Shown: positions 27,948 to 36,847 of the stretch, piece by piece
Numbering within the stretch: the first letter of the stretch is position 1
How the letters are laid out: every line of letters starts with the position of its first letter
Origin: Desulfuromonadales bacterium
Lineage (GTDB): Bacteria; Desulfobacterota; Desulfuromonadia; Desulfuromonadales; Geopsychrobacteraceae
Direction of reading: 5' to 3'
NCBI GenBank assembly: GCA_016931615.1
Contig: JAFGEL010000065.1
Coordinates: forward strand, 1 to 64,000
Length of the DNA: 64,000 nucleotides
The notes under the pieces: model-generated
Told to the model about the DNA's origin: nothing
Seen by the model: the letters and a program-made list of their open reading frames with translations, nothing else
Databases searched by the model: none
Program-made: the position numbers and the translations under genes

Positions 27948-28154
27948 ATGTTGATTCGTGTACGTTTTAAAGATGGCCGTATCGATCTGATCCCATCGCG
28001 AAAGCTTGATGAACTTATTGTCATGAGTGAAATAGATCAGTTTGAACGTGCTTCAGGATGGGTGATGGTCGGCAGGGATCCGATCCGCAGCACACTGCGT
28101 GGTGGCTATGCCGGGCCGGAGCGCCGAAAAAATAAACCATCACAGGTGGAGTAG
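27948..28154 (+). CDS. GSU3473-type small protein, copy 1
   Basis: 68 residues. The end reads GWVMVGRDPIRSTLRGGYAGPERRKN. The second copy 130 bases on has the same GWV..G-DPVR..GYxGPERR pattern. The short family (known to me as GSU3473) is typical of Geobacter relatives and has no assigned function. Starts 15 bases after the DRTGG-protein gene behind GGAGG, so likely in that operon. Confidence 0.8.
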   Translation: MLIRVRFKDGRIDLIPSRKLDELIVMSEIDQFERASGWVMVGRDPIRSTLRGGYAGPERRKNKPSQVE

Positions 28155-28227
28155 CATGCCGACTTTTAAAAGTGTTAGCTGAGCTCAATGAACCTGTTGA
28201 TATGACAGGGCTTTTAACTCTTTACTC

Positions 28228-28256
28228 TTTCCTTGTTGTCATCTCAATGATATAAT
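28228..28256 (+). promoter_or_regulatory. Possible promoter for the second GSU3473-type gene
   Basis: A consensus TATAAT is preceded at 17 bases by the weak -35 TTTCCT, 28 bases before the ATG. It suggests the second copy can be expressed separately from the first. Confidence 0.4.
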
Positions 28257-28284
28257 GTAAAAAAATGTCGAGGAGGTCACAGAT

Positions 28285-28476
28285 ATGAAAGAAGTGCCTG
28301 TCGTTTATCAGGATGGCATGATGGATATGGTTGAGCCTCAGGTTTTGCAGAGCCTGATTGAGAATGATGGCATCATCAAGTTTCAGCGCAACGATGGTTG
28401 GGTTTATCCCGGTATCGATCCGGTAAGGCGCATGGCCAGCGCCGGTTATCGTGGTCCGGAACGGCGTTTAATGTAG
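28285..28476 (+). CDS. GSU3473-type small protein, copy 2
   Basis: 63 residues, a diverged paralogue of the protein at 27948. Both have an N-terminal strand pair, a middle helix, and the ending DPVRRMASAGYRGPERR. RBS GAGGAGG. Function unknown. Tandem copies with separate promoters suggest distinct expression. Confidence 0.8.
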   Translation: MKEVPVVYQDGMMDMVEPQVLQSLIENDGIIKFQRNDGWVYPGIDPVRRMASAGYRGPERRLM

Positions 28477-28500
28477 TCCTTTTACGGCGTTTTGAAATCA

Positions 28501-28540
28501 AAAGCCCGGTCTGTATTCTTGTACAGGCCGGGCTTTGCTG
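28501..28540 (+). terminator. Terminator after the GSU3473-type pair
   Basis: AGCCCGG / CCGGGCT encloses an inner CTGTA/TACAG stem and is followed by a short T-rich stretch. The gene to its right is convergent, so the hairpin may work both ways. Confidence 0.7.
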
Positions 28541-28552
28541 TTTAGGGATGGA

Positions 28553-29410
28553 TCAGGGATGGAGATTTGTCAGTTTCTGACGATATTGATCAAGGACCCT
28601 GAAGACTTTGAGTCTTTGCTCCTGGCCGATTCTCAGCAGAAGTTTTTGCCCGGAGGATAGATTCTCCAGAATAGGATCTGCGTAAGTGTAGAGGACAGAA
28701 GGCTGGGCCAGAAGGATCGGATCGGCAGGATTAGGGGTATTCAGCAGGTGATCAATAACAAAAACCAACCGGTCGTTGAAGTAGGCATTTTTATATCCGA
28801 GTTGCTCATAGGCCGACTGGAACAGGGGATAAAAATGAATATATATTTTAATCGCCAGGTCCTGGTCGATGGCCTCCAGAAGCTCGACATAAGGGCTGTA
28901 GCGTTTATAATTTCTCGCACTCATCTGTGGAGCGTTTTCTGTCCCTGAAACAATAAACTTCCCTCCGGGAGCTTTGATTGGAAGGTGCGCTCTGGGCAAT
29001 TTTTTCTCCGGCAGATTGTCGATTGTGACGACAACTTTCTGAATAAAATTTTCCATGAACAACAGTTGAAACAAGGCATTTCCGCCGGCAAGGTTTTCAA
29101 GCGCCTGCTGAATGCTTTGATCGCTCTCCTGAACAATGGGAAGCGCCTCGGGGAGAGACGGCGACTCTTTTTCAGTTTGTTGAGGTTCGACGACCTGTTG
29201 CTCATCCGCCAGGGGCTGCGCCGGCGTTGCCGGTTCCGTTTGCGGTACCGGGTAGTGAACAATAGCTTTTTTGATCGGCTCGGGGGGTAATGACGGTGAT
29301 ACGGTTGTCACTGTCTCTTCCTGCCCCGGCCCGTATTGCAGATAGATGGCAACACCCAGGGCAATGATCAAAATCAATAAAATACAGATCAGCAGATTGG
29401 TTTTTTTCAT
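28553..29410 (-). CDS. DUF3014-family membrane-anchored protein
   Basis: 285 residues from the ATG preceded by AGGAGC; the ORF track's extra ten residues are discarded. One N-terminal helix (about 3-23, LLICILLILIIALGVAIYL), a Pro/Gln/Glu-rich linker to about 90, then a helical domain containing LFQLLFMENFIQKVVVTIDNLPEKKLPRAHLP and YSPYVELLEAID. This matches the DUF3014 layout. Role unknown; the bulk is probably periplasmic. Confidence 0.82.
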   Translation of the reverse strand: MKKTNLLICILLILIIALGVAIYLQYGPGQEETVTTVSPSLPPEPIKKAIVHYPVPQTEPATPAQPLADEQQVVEPQQTEKESPSLPEALPIVQESDQSIQQALENLAGGNALFQLLFMENFIQKVVVTIDNLPEKKLPRAHLPIKAPGGKFIVSGTENAPQMSARNYKRYSPYVELLEAIDQDLAIKIYIHFYPLFQSAYEQLGYKNAYFNDRLVFVIDHLLNTPNPADPILLAQPSVLYTYADPILENLSSGQKLLLRIGQEQRLKVFRVLDQYRQKLTNLHP

Positions 29411-29508
29411 TGATCTTGCTCCTCGATAGGTTTTTGCCATTATGATCTTTTTAATCCAGCTTTTCCAGATGTTAATGATGAACGGGGGCTTTTCAGTGGA
29501 GATGAAGT

Positions 29509-30420
29509 GTGCATGCTCTTGAACTTGAAATAGCCAGGCAATGTAAAGCCCTGGGTGAGGCCTGTCGGCTGTTTCATGGCCGCGGCCACCGCTTTCCAGG
29601 GTATGAGGATCTGTTGATCGACTGGTTTGAGCCGGTTGTCCTGATCACTCTTTACCAAGACAGAAGCTCAAGCTGGCTGAAACAGCTGGTGGTTTATTTG
29701 ACAGGTCAGATCTCCGGAGTGAAGGCTGTCATCCTGCAACAACGTTTTCTGCCCCATAGCCCCAGTATTATTCTGGACGGTTGTTTGCCGGAAAAGGTTC
29801 ACGCCCATGAAATGGGGCTTAAATATCGACTGGTATTAAACAACTCTCAAAATATAGGGTTTTTCCCTGATGCCGCGGTTGTGCGGTCATTGCTCCGCGA
29901 GTGCTGTGAAGGTAAAAAAGTGCTCAACCTGTTTGCCTACAGCTGCAGTTTTTCTGTCGCCGCTCTGGCCGGAGGAGCTCGTCAGGTCGTCAATGTGGAT
30001 ATGAGTAAAAATGCCCTGGCACTGGGGAAATTGAACCATGAAATAAACGGGATTGATTCCAGGGCCGTAAGTTTTCTCGGGCTAGAGATTTTTCGCAGCT
30101 TCAGCAGATTGAAAAAACTCTCCCCCTTTGATCTGATTGTCTGTGACCCTCCGGCTGAACAGGGGAAAAGTTTCCTTGCCTCGAGGGATTGGCCAAAGCT
30201 GGTAAAAAAATTACCTTTATTGCTCAAGACGGGTGGGGAAATTATCACTTGCACCAGCAGTCCGCATGTTTCACCACGGTATATTCAAGGTTTGTTTCAA
30301 GTCCATTGTCCCCAGGCCGAACTGCTGGAGCGATTAAGGTCAGGTGAGCGTTTCCCTGAGGTTGACGATGACAAAGGACTCAACGTGCTCCGTTACAGAA
30401 TGCGCCACAGGGAAGACTAG
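29509..30420 (+). CDS. Class I SAM-dependent methyltransferase, RlmI/RlmK-like
   Basis: 303 residues. It has the RlmI/K-type core: VLNLFAYSCSFSVAALAGGARQVVNVDMSKNALALGKLNHEINGI (SAM-binding) and the DLIVCDPPAEQGKSF catalytic loop, a DPPx variant. The N-terminal part lacks a clear PUA domain. Most likely an rRNA cytosine methyltransferase, but the target cannot be told. GTG start behind GTGGAG. The stop overlaps that of the convergent gene at CTAG. Confidence 0.82.
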   Translation: MHALELEIARQCKALGEACRLFHGRGHRFPGYEDLLIDWFEPVVLITLYQDRSSSWLKQLVVYLTGQISGVKAVILQQRFLPHSPSIILDGCLPEKVHAHEMGLKYRLVLNNSQNIGFFPDAAVVRSLLRECCEGKKVLNLFAYSCSFSVAALAGGARQVVNVDMSKNALALGKLNHEINGIDSRAVSFLGLEIFRSFSRLKKLSPFDLIVCDPPAEQGKSFLASRDWPKLVKKLPLLLKTGGEIITCTSSPHVSPRYIQGLFQVHCPQAELLERLRSGERFPEVDDDKGLNVLRYRMRHRED

Positions 30421-30719
30421 AATTGTCCGAACATTTTGCGGGCGGCATCTGCGGTCATCCGTTCAAGGGCTGGCGGGCTTTCTGCTGCCATGCCTGGTGC
30501 GACCAGGTAATGGTGCCACAGCGAGTCATCGGCAGGATTTCGATAGAGTGCCCCTTTGTCGCTGTCGGATTCAATGACTTTTTCCAGACGGTTGTTCAAC
30601 AACCACTCAATCCTGACCCATCCTGAATCCTTTTCCACTCTGCTCCCCAGGTCGATCCAGAATCCCTGAATGCCTTCAGTTTCCGTGGTCAGTTCGAAAT
30701 CATCTGATTGAATACTCAT
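30417..30719 (-). CDS. Imm27-like protein without a visible toxin
   Basis: 100 residues. The pattern VRIEWLLNNRLEKV, ALYRNPADDSLWHHYLV, SPPALERMTADAARKMFG follows the Imm27 immunity family (I-E-W-L, LYRDPxDGxxW, GGPPxLxxIxxxxAxxxY). That family protects against contact-dependent or polymorphic toxins in better-studied cases. No toxin, secretion tip or other immunity gene is adjacent, so it may be an orphan or have another job. The family call is by eye and moderate. Confidence 0.6.
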   Translation of the reverse strand: MSIQSDDFELTTETEGIQGFWIDLGSRVEKDSGWVRIEWLLNNRLEKVIESDSDKGALYRNPADDSLWHHYLVAPGMAAESPPALERMTADAARKMFGQF

Positions 30720-30906
30720 GCGCCAAGTCTCCGTAAACAGAATAAAATTCTTGCAGTTGTTTTTTTTGGGGTGCGAAACAGCTTTACTGGTTTTCGGCCG
30801 GATACTAGCTTATAATCATTCGGGAGTAAATCATTTGACAGTTGCTTCTTTTTTTTCAGAAGTTATACTCAAAAATCATCTAGCCTGAGTTTGAAGGAGG
30901 TCAATC

Positions 30907-31104
30907 ATGCCGGTTGTGACTGTGCGAACAGTTGAAGGAATCAGCGTCGAAAAAAAAGAAGAGTTAATGGATCGTATTACCATCGCCATGAAAGATGTTC
31001 TCGGTAAGAATCCGGAAGCGACTCACGTTATTATCGAGGAGGTGCCAGCAGAAAACTGGGGTATCAGGGGGAAGACCGTCGCGGCGATTCGGTCGGGAAA
31101 GTGA
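30907..31104 (+). CDS. 4-oxalocrotonate tautomerase-family protein
   Basis: 65 residues starting M-P; Pro1 after Met removal is the catalytic base. PVVTVRTVEGISVEKKEELMDRITIAMKDVLGKNPEATHVIIEEVPAENWGIRGKTV matches the tautomerase family, and the usual Arg near residue 11 appears shifted to Lys. Such enzymes move double bonds in enols, though many small members have unknown substrates. Strong RBS AAGGAGG. Ends in a clear terminator. Confidence 0.9.
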   Translation: MPVVTVRTVEGISVEKKEELMDRITIAMKDVLGKNPEATHVIIEEVPAENWGIRGKTVAAIRSGK

Positions 31105-31124
31105 TTTTTCTAAACGTTTGTGTT

Positions 31125-31156
31125 AAAAAGGCCGTCCGTTCGGGCGGCCTTTTTTG
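31125..31156. terminator. Bidirectional terminator between tautomerase and ArsR genes
   Basis: AAAAAGGCCGTCC / GGGCGGCCTTTTTT with loop GTTC (one G-T pair). T-runs on both strands serve the two convergent genes. Confidence 0.88.
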
Positions 31157-31162
31157 TCCAGA

Positions 31163-31480
31163 TCAGCTGCAGGAGATGGTGTCTCCGAAGATTGCTCCGA
31201 CGATGCGGATTGCCTCCGGGGATGTGACCTGGTAGTAGACCTCAACCCCTTCACGGCGACCTGTAATGATATCTTTGTTTTTCAGTAGAGCCAGATGCTG
31301 AGAGACGGTAGCCTGGGGCAGCGCTAGACATTCCCAAATTTTTTTCACGTTGCAGGATTGTGACATGAGTCCGGCAACAATTTTAAGACGAATCGGATGG
31401 CCGAGCACCTTTAGAATTTCGGACTCGCGATCGTAATCCTGCTCCGTATCAAATGGCAGTTTCTCAGTTGCATCAGTCAT
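31163..31480 (-). CDS. ArsR/SmtB-family regulator
   Basis: 105 residues with a winged helix-turn-helix: ILKVLGHPIRLKIVAGLMSQSCNVKKIWECLALPQATVSQHLALLKNKDIITGRREGVEVYYQV. Cysteines are at about 46 (QSCNV), 54 (WECL) and near the C-terminus (ISCS). A CxxC or CVC metal box is absent, so the signal is unclear; redox or sulfur sensing is possible. Its own promoter overlaps a small palindrome, suggesting autorepression. Confidence 0.9.
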   Translation of the reverse strand: MTDATEKLPFDTEQDYDRESEILKVLGHPIRLKIVAGLMSQSCNVKKIWECLALPQATVSQHLALLKNKDIITGRREGVEVYYQVTSPEAIRIVGAIFGDTISCS

Positions 31481-31504
31481 GTTAGAATCTCCTGTGATAT
31501 TTTG

Positions 31505-31518
31505 AATATATGGATATT
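31505..31518. promoter_or_regulatory. Possible ArsR autoregulatory operator
   Basis: The inverted repeat AATAT-ATGG-ATATT covers the -10 element of the arsR promoter, where an ArsR dimer would block transcription. Confidence 0.4.
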
Positions 31519-31542
31519 AGTTGTAACGACTATTTTCGTCAA
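31514..31542 (-). promoter_or_regulatory. Promoter of the ArsR gene
   Basis: On the minus strand TTGACG, 17 bases, TAATAT, about 34 bases before the start codon. It overlaps the palindrome at 31505-31518. Confidence 0.6.
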
Positions 31543-31615
31543 GAAATAGATTTCGGCTGTTTATCTATTCTGTTCTGCGGACAGTATTTTGTTTTGTCTG
31601 CCGGTCTTGGACCTT

Positions 31616-32452
31616 ATGCTGACACGAAAAGTTGCTCTTTCTGTGCTGCTGATTCTAAGCTGCGAACTCTGTGCGGTCGCTGTCTTTGCCGATACCCAGT
31701 CCCGCACGTTGAATGATCAGCATCACCCGGTCGAAGCCCTGCTCAACGAACGTCTTGTTTATGATATTTCTTTTCTTTGGTTCGATCATCTGGCCGAAGG
31801 CTTTATCGAATGTACTCCGGGTCCCGACGATGGAACTTTTCTGGTCACTATGGAGGCTAAAACTCTGGGTGTGGCAGCATTTTTTACTCGAAACCGGGTT
31901 GAAAAATTTCAGACCCTGATGCGTATCGGCGATCAGGGTCTGCTCCAGCCATTGTGGCACAGTTCCCACACGTTGCGAGACAGGGCTGAATCACGTAGCG
32001 AAAAAATCACTCAATACACGTTTGACTATAAATCACGGCAGGTTCGCTTTCAGAAAATAAAAAATGGCCAGGCTTATGCCGACCAGTGGTTTGATATGGT
32101 TGATGAACAGATTTTTGACATCCTGTCTGCGCTTTATAACCTGCGGCTGGGGTTTTTCGGTCCTGTCGGTCAACAGCGTATTCTGATCCCGACCTTTCAT
32201 CGCAAGGGGCGACAGGAGATTATCGTCGCTCCGTTGTTGAACATCAGTAAAAAAGATGAACGTTTTTTTGCCCCGGATCCGATCCGTACACGAATTCTGG
32301 TCGATCCATCTGTTTTTGGTACCAAGGGCCGGGATATCTTTGCCGGCTTTGATTCATCGCTGAGACCGCAAAGAGGTATTATTAAAAATGTGATCGGACT
32401 GGGAGATGTCAAGGGGGTTTTGCGCTCTCCAGCTCACCATCAAGGAGGTTAG
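31616..32452 (+). CDS. DUF3108-family exported protein
   Basis: 278 residues. Signal peptide about 1-24 (VALSVLLILSCELCAVAVFA). The mature region has ERLVYDISFLWFDHLAEGFIE, the TRNRVEKFQTLMRIGD strand and LDILSALY-like segment of DUF3108 proteins, which are thought to be periplasmic or outer-membrane-associated barrel-like folds. ATG 31616 gives a normal signal; the upstream TTG start does not. RBS is weak. Divergent from the ArsR gene. Confidence 0.82.
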   Translation: MLTRKVALSVLLILSCELCAVAVFADTQSRTLNDQHHPVEALLNERLVYDISFLWFDHLAEGFIECTPGPDDGTFLVTMEAKTLGVAAFFTRNRVEKFQTLMRIGDQGLLQPLWHSSHTLRDRAESRSEKITQYTFDYKSRQVRFQKIKNGQAYADQWFDMVDEQIFDILSALYNLRLGFFGPVGQQRILIPTFHRKGRQEIIVAPLLNISKKDERFFAPDPIRTRILVDPSVFGTKGRDIFAGFDSSLRPQRGIIKNVIGLGDVKGVLRSPAHHQGG

Positions 32453-32454
32453 CC

Positions 32455-34110
32455 ATGTCGGAGCATGATAGAATTTTCGTCATTGGACATCGTAATCCCG
32501 ATACGGATTCAATCTGCAGCGCAATTGCCTATGCCGAGCTCAGACGTCAACAGGGGTTGGCCGGTGTTCAGCCGGCCCGCGCCGGAAACATCAATCACCA
32601 GACCCAGTTCATTCTGGATCATCTCAATGTCGCTATCCCCCAGCTTCTCTCCGATGTGCATCCACGTATCAGGGATGTGGTGACCGAGAAGGTCATATCG
32701 ATTCATGAGTCAGCCCCCATGTCAAAAGCGATTGAGTTGTATCACAGGCATCACATCAGGATGCTGCCCGTTGTCGACGACGACCAGCGTCCGAAAGGGC
32801 TGCTGATGCTCAAGCAGGCAACGGAGTTCTTCCTGGTACCTGCCGAGCCGCAAAAGCTGCGGCGCGTTCGGGCTACCCTTAATTCGATTCAAGACTGTCT
32901 GGGAGCACAAGCTTATTCTCTGATAGATGCGGACCGGCTCGATGATTTAAACCTTTATGTGGGGGCCCGCCGGGAAGCGAGCTTCAAGCGTTGGGTTGAC
33001 GAAATCATTCCTGAACGGACAATTCTGATCACTGGTGACCGGCCCGGCATCCAGACTCTTGCCGTTGACGCAGGTGTTCGTTTGCTGATTATTTCCGGCG
33101 GCTCCAAAGTAGAACCGGAACTGCTTGAACGTGCTGAGGAAAAAGGTGTTTCAATTCTTGTCAGTCAATATGATACGGCCAACTGCGTCTGGTTGACGCG
33201 GATGGCGATGCCGGTCGGTTCGTTGATTGATGATAATTATATGGTCATTAAACCGAACGAGTTGTTGGAGGATTTACGCTTCAAGCTCGCTCACGGCAAG
33301 CAGGCAGGAGCAATTGTCTGTTCACCTGACGGGCGGGTTGAAGGCATTGCGACGAAAAGTCATTTGATCAAAACGTCGCCACTTAAGCTGATTCTGGTTG
33401 ATCATAATGAGCTCTCACAGGCCGTTCCGGGAGCTGATAAAGTTGAAATTATCGAAGTGATCGACCATCATCGGCTGGGCAATTTCCATACTGACCTGCC
33501 GATCAGGTTCATCAATCAACCCCTGGGCAGTACCTGCTCGCTCGTGGCGACTCTTTACCAACAGGCCGGAATTGAACCGGATAAGAAGGTTGCCGGCTTG
33601 CTGCTGGCGGGGCTGTTGTCGGACACGGTAATTCTGAAGTCACCGACCGCAACTGATATTGATCGCCAACTGATTCCCTGGCTGGAAAAGCTTTCCGGCC
33701 TCGATCACCAGGAGTTCGGTTCCCAGCTGTTCGCGGCCGGAAGTCCAATGGCCAGTGGTACTCCGGCGCGTAAGCTGATCTTTACCGATTTCAAAGAGTA
33801 CCAGGTCAATGATCATGTGCTCGGTCTCGGGCAGGTTGAAGTGGTCAACTTTCATACCTTTTATCAGCGTCAGGACGAGTTGACGCAAGAGTTGAAAAAA
33901 ATCCGCGATGAAAAAAATTACGAACTTGCAGCCCTGTTGGTCACGGACATTGTCATGGAGACCAGTCTGCTGGTCACTGCCGGACCGAATGAACTGCCGT
34001 TTATTATCGGTTATCCTCAGGAGGGTGAAAATCTCTACCGTTTAAAGGGCGTTTTGTCGCGTAAAAAGCAGTTGGTTCCTCATCTGCTGAAAGTTTTCAA
34101 AGGGGCGTGA
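32455..34110 (+). CDS. Manganese-dependent inorganic pyrophosphatase with CBS and DRTGG regulatory domains
   Basis: 551 residues. The DHH phosphatase N-terminus reads [23 protein letters not shown] regulatory insert (about 70-300) holds two CBS motifs around a DRTGG domain. The rest resumes with [22 protein letters not shown] and the DHHA2 domain. This is the nucleotide-regulated family II PPase, which hydrolyses pyrophosphate and is tuned by AMP/ADP/ATP (and diadenosine polyphosphates) at the insert. It starts two bases after the DUF3108 gene behind AGGAGG. Confidence 0.93.
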   Translation: MSEHDRIFVIGHRNPDTDSICSAIAYAELRRQQGLAGVQPARAGNINHQTQFILDHLNVAIPQLLSDVHPRIRDVVTEKVISIHESAPMSKAIELYHRHHIRMLPVVDDDQRPKGLLMLKQATEFFLVPAEPQKLRRVRATLNSIQDCLGAQAYSLIDADRLDDLNLYVGARREASFKRWVDEIIPERTILITGDRPGIQTLAVDAGVRLLIISGGSKVEPELLERAEEKGVSILVSQYDTANCVWLTRMAMPVGSLIDDNYMVIKPNELLEDLRFKLAHGKQAGAIVCSPDGRVEGIATKSHLIKTSPLKLILVDHNELSQAVPGADKVEIIEVIDHHRLGNFHTDLPIRFINQPLGSTCSLVATLYQQAGIEPDKKVAGLLLAGLLSDTVILKSPTATDIDRQLIPWLEKLSGLDHQEFGSQLFAAGSPMASGTPARKLIFTDFKEYQVNDHVLGLGQVEVVNFHTFYQRQDELTQELKKIRDEKNYELAALLVTDIVMETSLLVTAGPNELPFIIGYPQEGENLYRLKGVLSRKKQLVPHLLKVFKGA

Positions 34111-36161
34111 CGTTGAAGAAGACGCTCCAGCTCTTCGGCGCTGGTAGTCGCGGGTAAACAACTTTTGGCTGTGCATAACCAGGCGGTGGTGCGGTTGTTC
34201 AGGCACGTCTTGTCAGCACACCAGGGAACAAGCCTGCCGATTTCATTGGTTTCGTCGACGATCAGAGTCAGCAGTTGCGGCCGGAACTGACTGACCACCG
34301 AATGCCACTTAGCATCCAATTGTTTACTGTTGCGGACAATGACCAGGGTCAATTGCTCTGATAATGAAAGGTCAAGAGCCTGAAGCAGAAAGGCAAAAGC
34401 GGTCGGATAGCTGTCGGCCTGGCTGAGATGGAGCTCAAGAAGCTTGTTTCCCTGGGTTTCCAGCGTCTTCTGCCCTGTCAGCCTGGCGAGGCGCAGCAGA
34501 TTGAAAGCGGTGACCGAAGCTGCGGCCGGGACCGCACCATCCTGCCGGTTGCGGCCTCTTCCCATGCCCGGGGTGAAGGCCCGCTCCGCATCAAAGTACT
34601 CCCCATTGTTGCCGCGAAATTTTTCATCGCAGATTTTATTGAGTTTCAGGGCTGTTTCAAGATAACGCCGGTCAGGTTCAGCTAAAAAAAGCTCGGTCAG
34701 GCCACGAATAAAATAAGCATAATCTTCGTGAAAGCCTTCAACCGCGGTTTCGCCATCACGATAGCGTCGCTTGAGTGTTCCGTTGGTGAAAAGGGTGTTG
34801 TTGATAAAATCGACGGCTGCGCGGGCTGCGCTCAGGTAATCGTCACGCTCAAAGAGCAACCCGGCCCGAGCGAGTGAGGCGATCATTAAACCGTTCCAGC
34901 CGCTCAATATTTTATCGTCAAGGTGGGGATGTGGTCGTCGCTCGCGATTGTTCAGCAGCTTGGTCCTGATCTGATTCAATTGTGCAGACAGTTCGTCTTC
35001 ACTCAGCCGATTCTGTTCGGCCAGTTGTTTCAGGGACCGGGTGCGATAAAGGATATTACGTCCTTCGAAGTTGCCTTCAGCGGTTATATTGTAGACGGTT
35101 GAAAATAAATTTTTCTCTTTCGCCGACAGAACTGAACCAAGCTCATTCAGGGACCAGAGATAGTAAGTTCCTTCGGCTCCCTCCGAGTCGGCATCCTCGC
35201 CACAGTAAAAGCCGCCCTGAGGATGTTGAAGTTCGCGAAGTACGTAATCGAGAACATCTTCGGCGGCCCGTTTGAAATGTTTTTGACCGGTGACCTGCCA
35301 GGCGTCCAGGTAGGCGTCACTGATCAGGGCCTGATCGTAGAGCATCTTTTCGAAGTGTGGAACCAACCAGCGCTCGTCAACCGAATAACGATGAAGTCCA
35401 CCTCCCAGCTGATCGGTTATCCCCCCCTGTGCTATGCTGTTCAGGGTTTCAACTGCCATCCACTGAGACTCGGCATTGTCGAAGCGTTGGGCCAGCCGCA
35501 GCAGTAGTGCAGGGTTATGGGGTTGCGGGAACTTAGGCGGTGATCCGAAGCCTGCGTGCTTGGTGTCAAAAAGACTGCGATAGCTGTGTAGTACATTGCC
35601 AAGGATTCTTTGCGACAATTCCCGTTCGCTTCGGGTATTTTCAAACTCTTCCAGGGCTTGCGAAAGTTGCTTGCCCGCGTTGATCAGATCTTCCCGTTGA
35701 GACGCCCAGAGTTCAGCAACTTTATCAATAATGTCAGTAAAACCTGGAGAACGTCCCTGCGCCAGTTTTGGAACGTAGGTCATGGCGTAAAAGGGGAGTC
35801 CCGTCGGAGTTAAAAATAGATTCAGGGGCCAGCCTCCATGACCATTCATCATATGACAGGCATGCATGAAACTGGCGTCGATATCGGGACGCTCTTCTCT
35901 GTCAACCTTGATGGAAATACAGTGCTGATTGAGTTTGGTGGCGATCTGCTCATCTTCAAAGGATTCATGAGCCATGACATGGCACCAGTGGCAGGTCGAG
36001 TAACCGATAGAAACGAATATCGGTTTGTTCTCTTCCTCAGCTTTTTTCAGGGCCTCCTCACACCAGGGATACCAGTCAACCGGATTCTCGACATGCTGCA
36101 ACAGGTAGGGACTCTTTTCGTCTTTGAGATGATTCAATTTATTGGGAGCAGTCGTCATCAT
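34080..36161 (-). CDS. YyaL/DUF255 thioredoxin-domain protein
   Basis: 693 residues, full length. N-terminal thioredoxin-like domain (about 5-165): [34 protein letters not shown] with a CHWC pair. The remainder is an (alpha/alpha)6 barrel like N-acylglucosamine 2-epimerase, with [26 protein letters not shown] and [11 protein letters not shown]. Found from bacteria to humans (SPATA20); the activity is unsettled. Its final 31 bases overlap the 3' end of the pyrophosphatase gene tail to tail. Confidence 0.92.
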   Translation of the reverse strand: MMTTAPNKLNHLKDEKSPYLLQHVENPVDWYPWCEEALKKAEEENKPIFVSIGYSTCHWCHVMAHESFEDEQIATKLNQHCISIKVDREERPDIDASFMHACHMMNGHGGWPLNLFLTPTGLPFYAMTYVPKLAQGRSPGFTDIIDKVAELWASQREDLINAGKQLSQALEEFENTRSERELSQRILGNVLHSYRSLFDTKHAGFGSPPKFPQPHNPALLLRLAQRFDNAESQWMAVETLNSIAQGGITDQLGGGLHRYSVDERWLVPHFEKMLYDQALISDAYLDAWQVTGQKHFKRAAEDVLDYVLRELQHPQGGFYCGEDADSEGAEGTYYLWSLNELGSVLSAKEKNLFSTVYNITAEGNFEGRNILYRTRSLKQLAEQNRLSEDELSAQLNQIRTKLLNNRERRPHPHLDDKILSGWNGLMIASLARAGLLFERDDYLSAARAAVDFINNTLFTNGTLKRRYRDGETAVEGFHEDYAYFIRGLTELFLAEPDRRYLETALKLNKICDEKFRGNNGEYFDAERAFTPGMGRGRNRQDGAVPAAASVTAFNLLRLARLTGQKTLETQGNKLLELHLSQADSYPTAFAFLLQALDLSLSEQLTLVIVRNSKQLDAKWHSVVSQFRPQLLTLIVDETNEIGRLVPWCADKTCLNNRTTAWLCTAKSCLPATTSAEELERLLQRHAPLKTFSR

Positions 36162-36187
36162 ACCATCCTCACTAAGTCTGTTATTTT

Positions 36188-36217
36188 ATTATCAGCGAGT
36201 GAATATGGCTAAGACAA
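36188..36217 (-). promoter_or_regulatory. Possible promoter for the YyaL-type gene
   Basis: On the minus strand TTGTCT, 18 bases, then GATAAT (preceded by TG), about 27 bases before the start. The AT-rich block to the right (36290-36370) has no convincing gene. Confidence 0.35.
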
Positions 36218-36370
36218 GTGTTGAAGGCAAAAAATAGCCCCGCGTCAGGAGGGAGAACACGAGGCAAAAATCTTTCTTGAGAGAGAGTTTACTTACCTTT
36301 AAGGCAATTATACTCAGATAAAAATTAAAGTCAATTAAATAATAAAAAAAAATAAATATAGATAAATGAG

Positions 36371-36401
36371 ATTGGTCGAGCTGGTTTGAAGCTCGACCAA
36401 T
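36371..36401 (-). terminator. Terminator of the cytochrome gene
   Basis: A perfect 12-bp inverted repeat, ATTGGTCGAGCT / AGCTCGACCAAT, with a seven-base loop. On the minus strand it is followed within a few bases by a very T/A-rich stretch. It lies 46 bases after the cytochrome stop. Confidence 0.75.
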
Positions 36402-36446
36402 CAGAGAGATGCAAGTGCTCAAGTGGTCATCGATGCTGCTGAAAAG

Positions 36447-36767
36447 TTATTTAATATGGCATTCCTTGCATTTGGTGGGACCCTTTTGAGATTCTTTGTG
36501 GCAGTCTTTGCAAAGCTGGTGAAAAGCATCTTTTGCTTGCGGTGCTTGCGGATCGACGCCATGACAACTCTTACACTGGGCAAAATCACCCGTGTGGTGG
36601 CAGGTTGCGCAATCGGTGTAAGACTGATGTGCAGCATGTTGGAACGTCACGGTTCCCATTTTGGGTGTGTACTTGACTTCTGGTGGCCCCTGGCTTTCAG
36701 CAACAACAAATGTCGCCACTGATAGTGCAAGAATCACACTTGAACAAAGAATCCAGAACTTAGACAT
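36447..36767 (-). CDS. Periplasmic c3/c7-type cytochrome with four CxxCH motifs
   Basis: 106 residues from the ATG behind AAAAGGAGG; the ORF track adds 30 residues not needed. Signal peptide about 1-26 (SSVILALSVATFVVAES). The mature protein is a cytochrome c3/c7-like domain with heme sites CATCH, CKSCH, CKDCH, CKECH and distal histidine FQHAAHQ. Related triheme PpcA/c7 proteins shuttle electrons across the periplasm to outer-membrane conduits. Here an extra CKSCH sits where c7 lacks heme II, so four hemes are predicted. Confidence 0.92.
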   Translation of the reverse strand: MSKFWILCSSVILALSVATFVVAESQGPPEVKYTPKMGTVTFQHAAHQSYTDCATCHHTGDFAQCKSCHGVDPQAPQAKDAFHQLCKDCHKESQKGPTKCKECHIK

Positions 36768-36847
36768 GTTTGACCTCCTTTTAATGATTGTCGAGTGGTA
36801 TCTGGTGCGTGACTGAACTATTTCATATTTTTTGGGGTGTTTCATCA

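Noticed and set aside
30835-30869. TTGACA...TATACT promoter before the tautomerase gene
   Set aside because: Good hexamers, but the spacer is 23 bases, too long for sigma-70.
36192-36422. ORF of 76 residues on the minus strand in the AT-rich gap
   Set aside because: It runs through a strong terminator and an A/T-rich stretch with no convincing RBS; composition is not protein-like.
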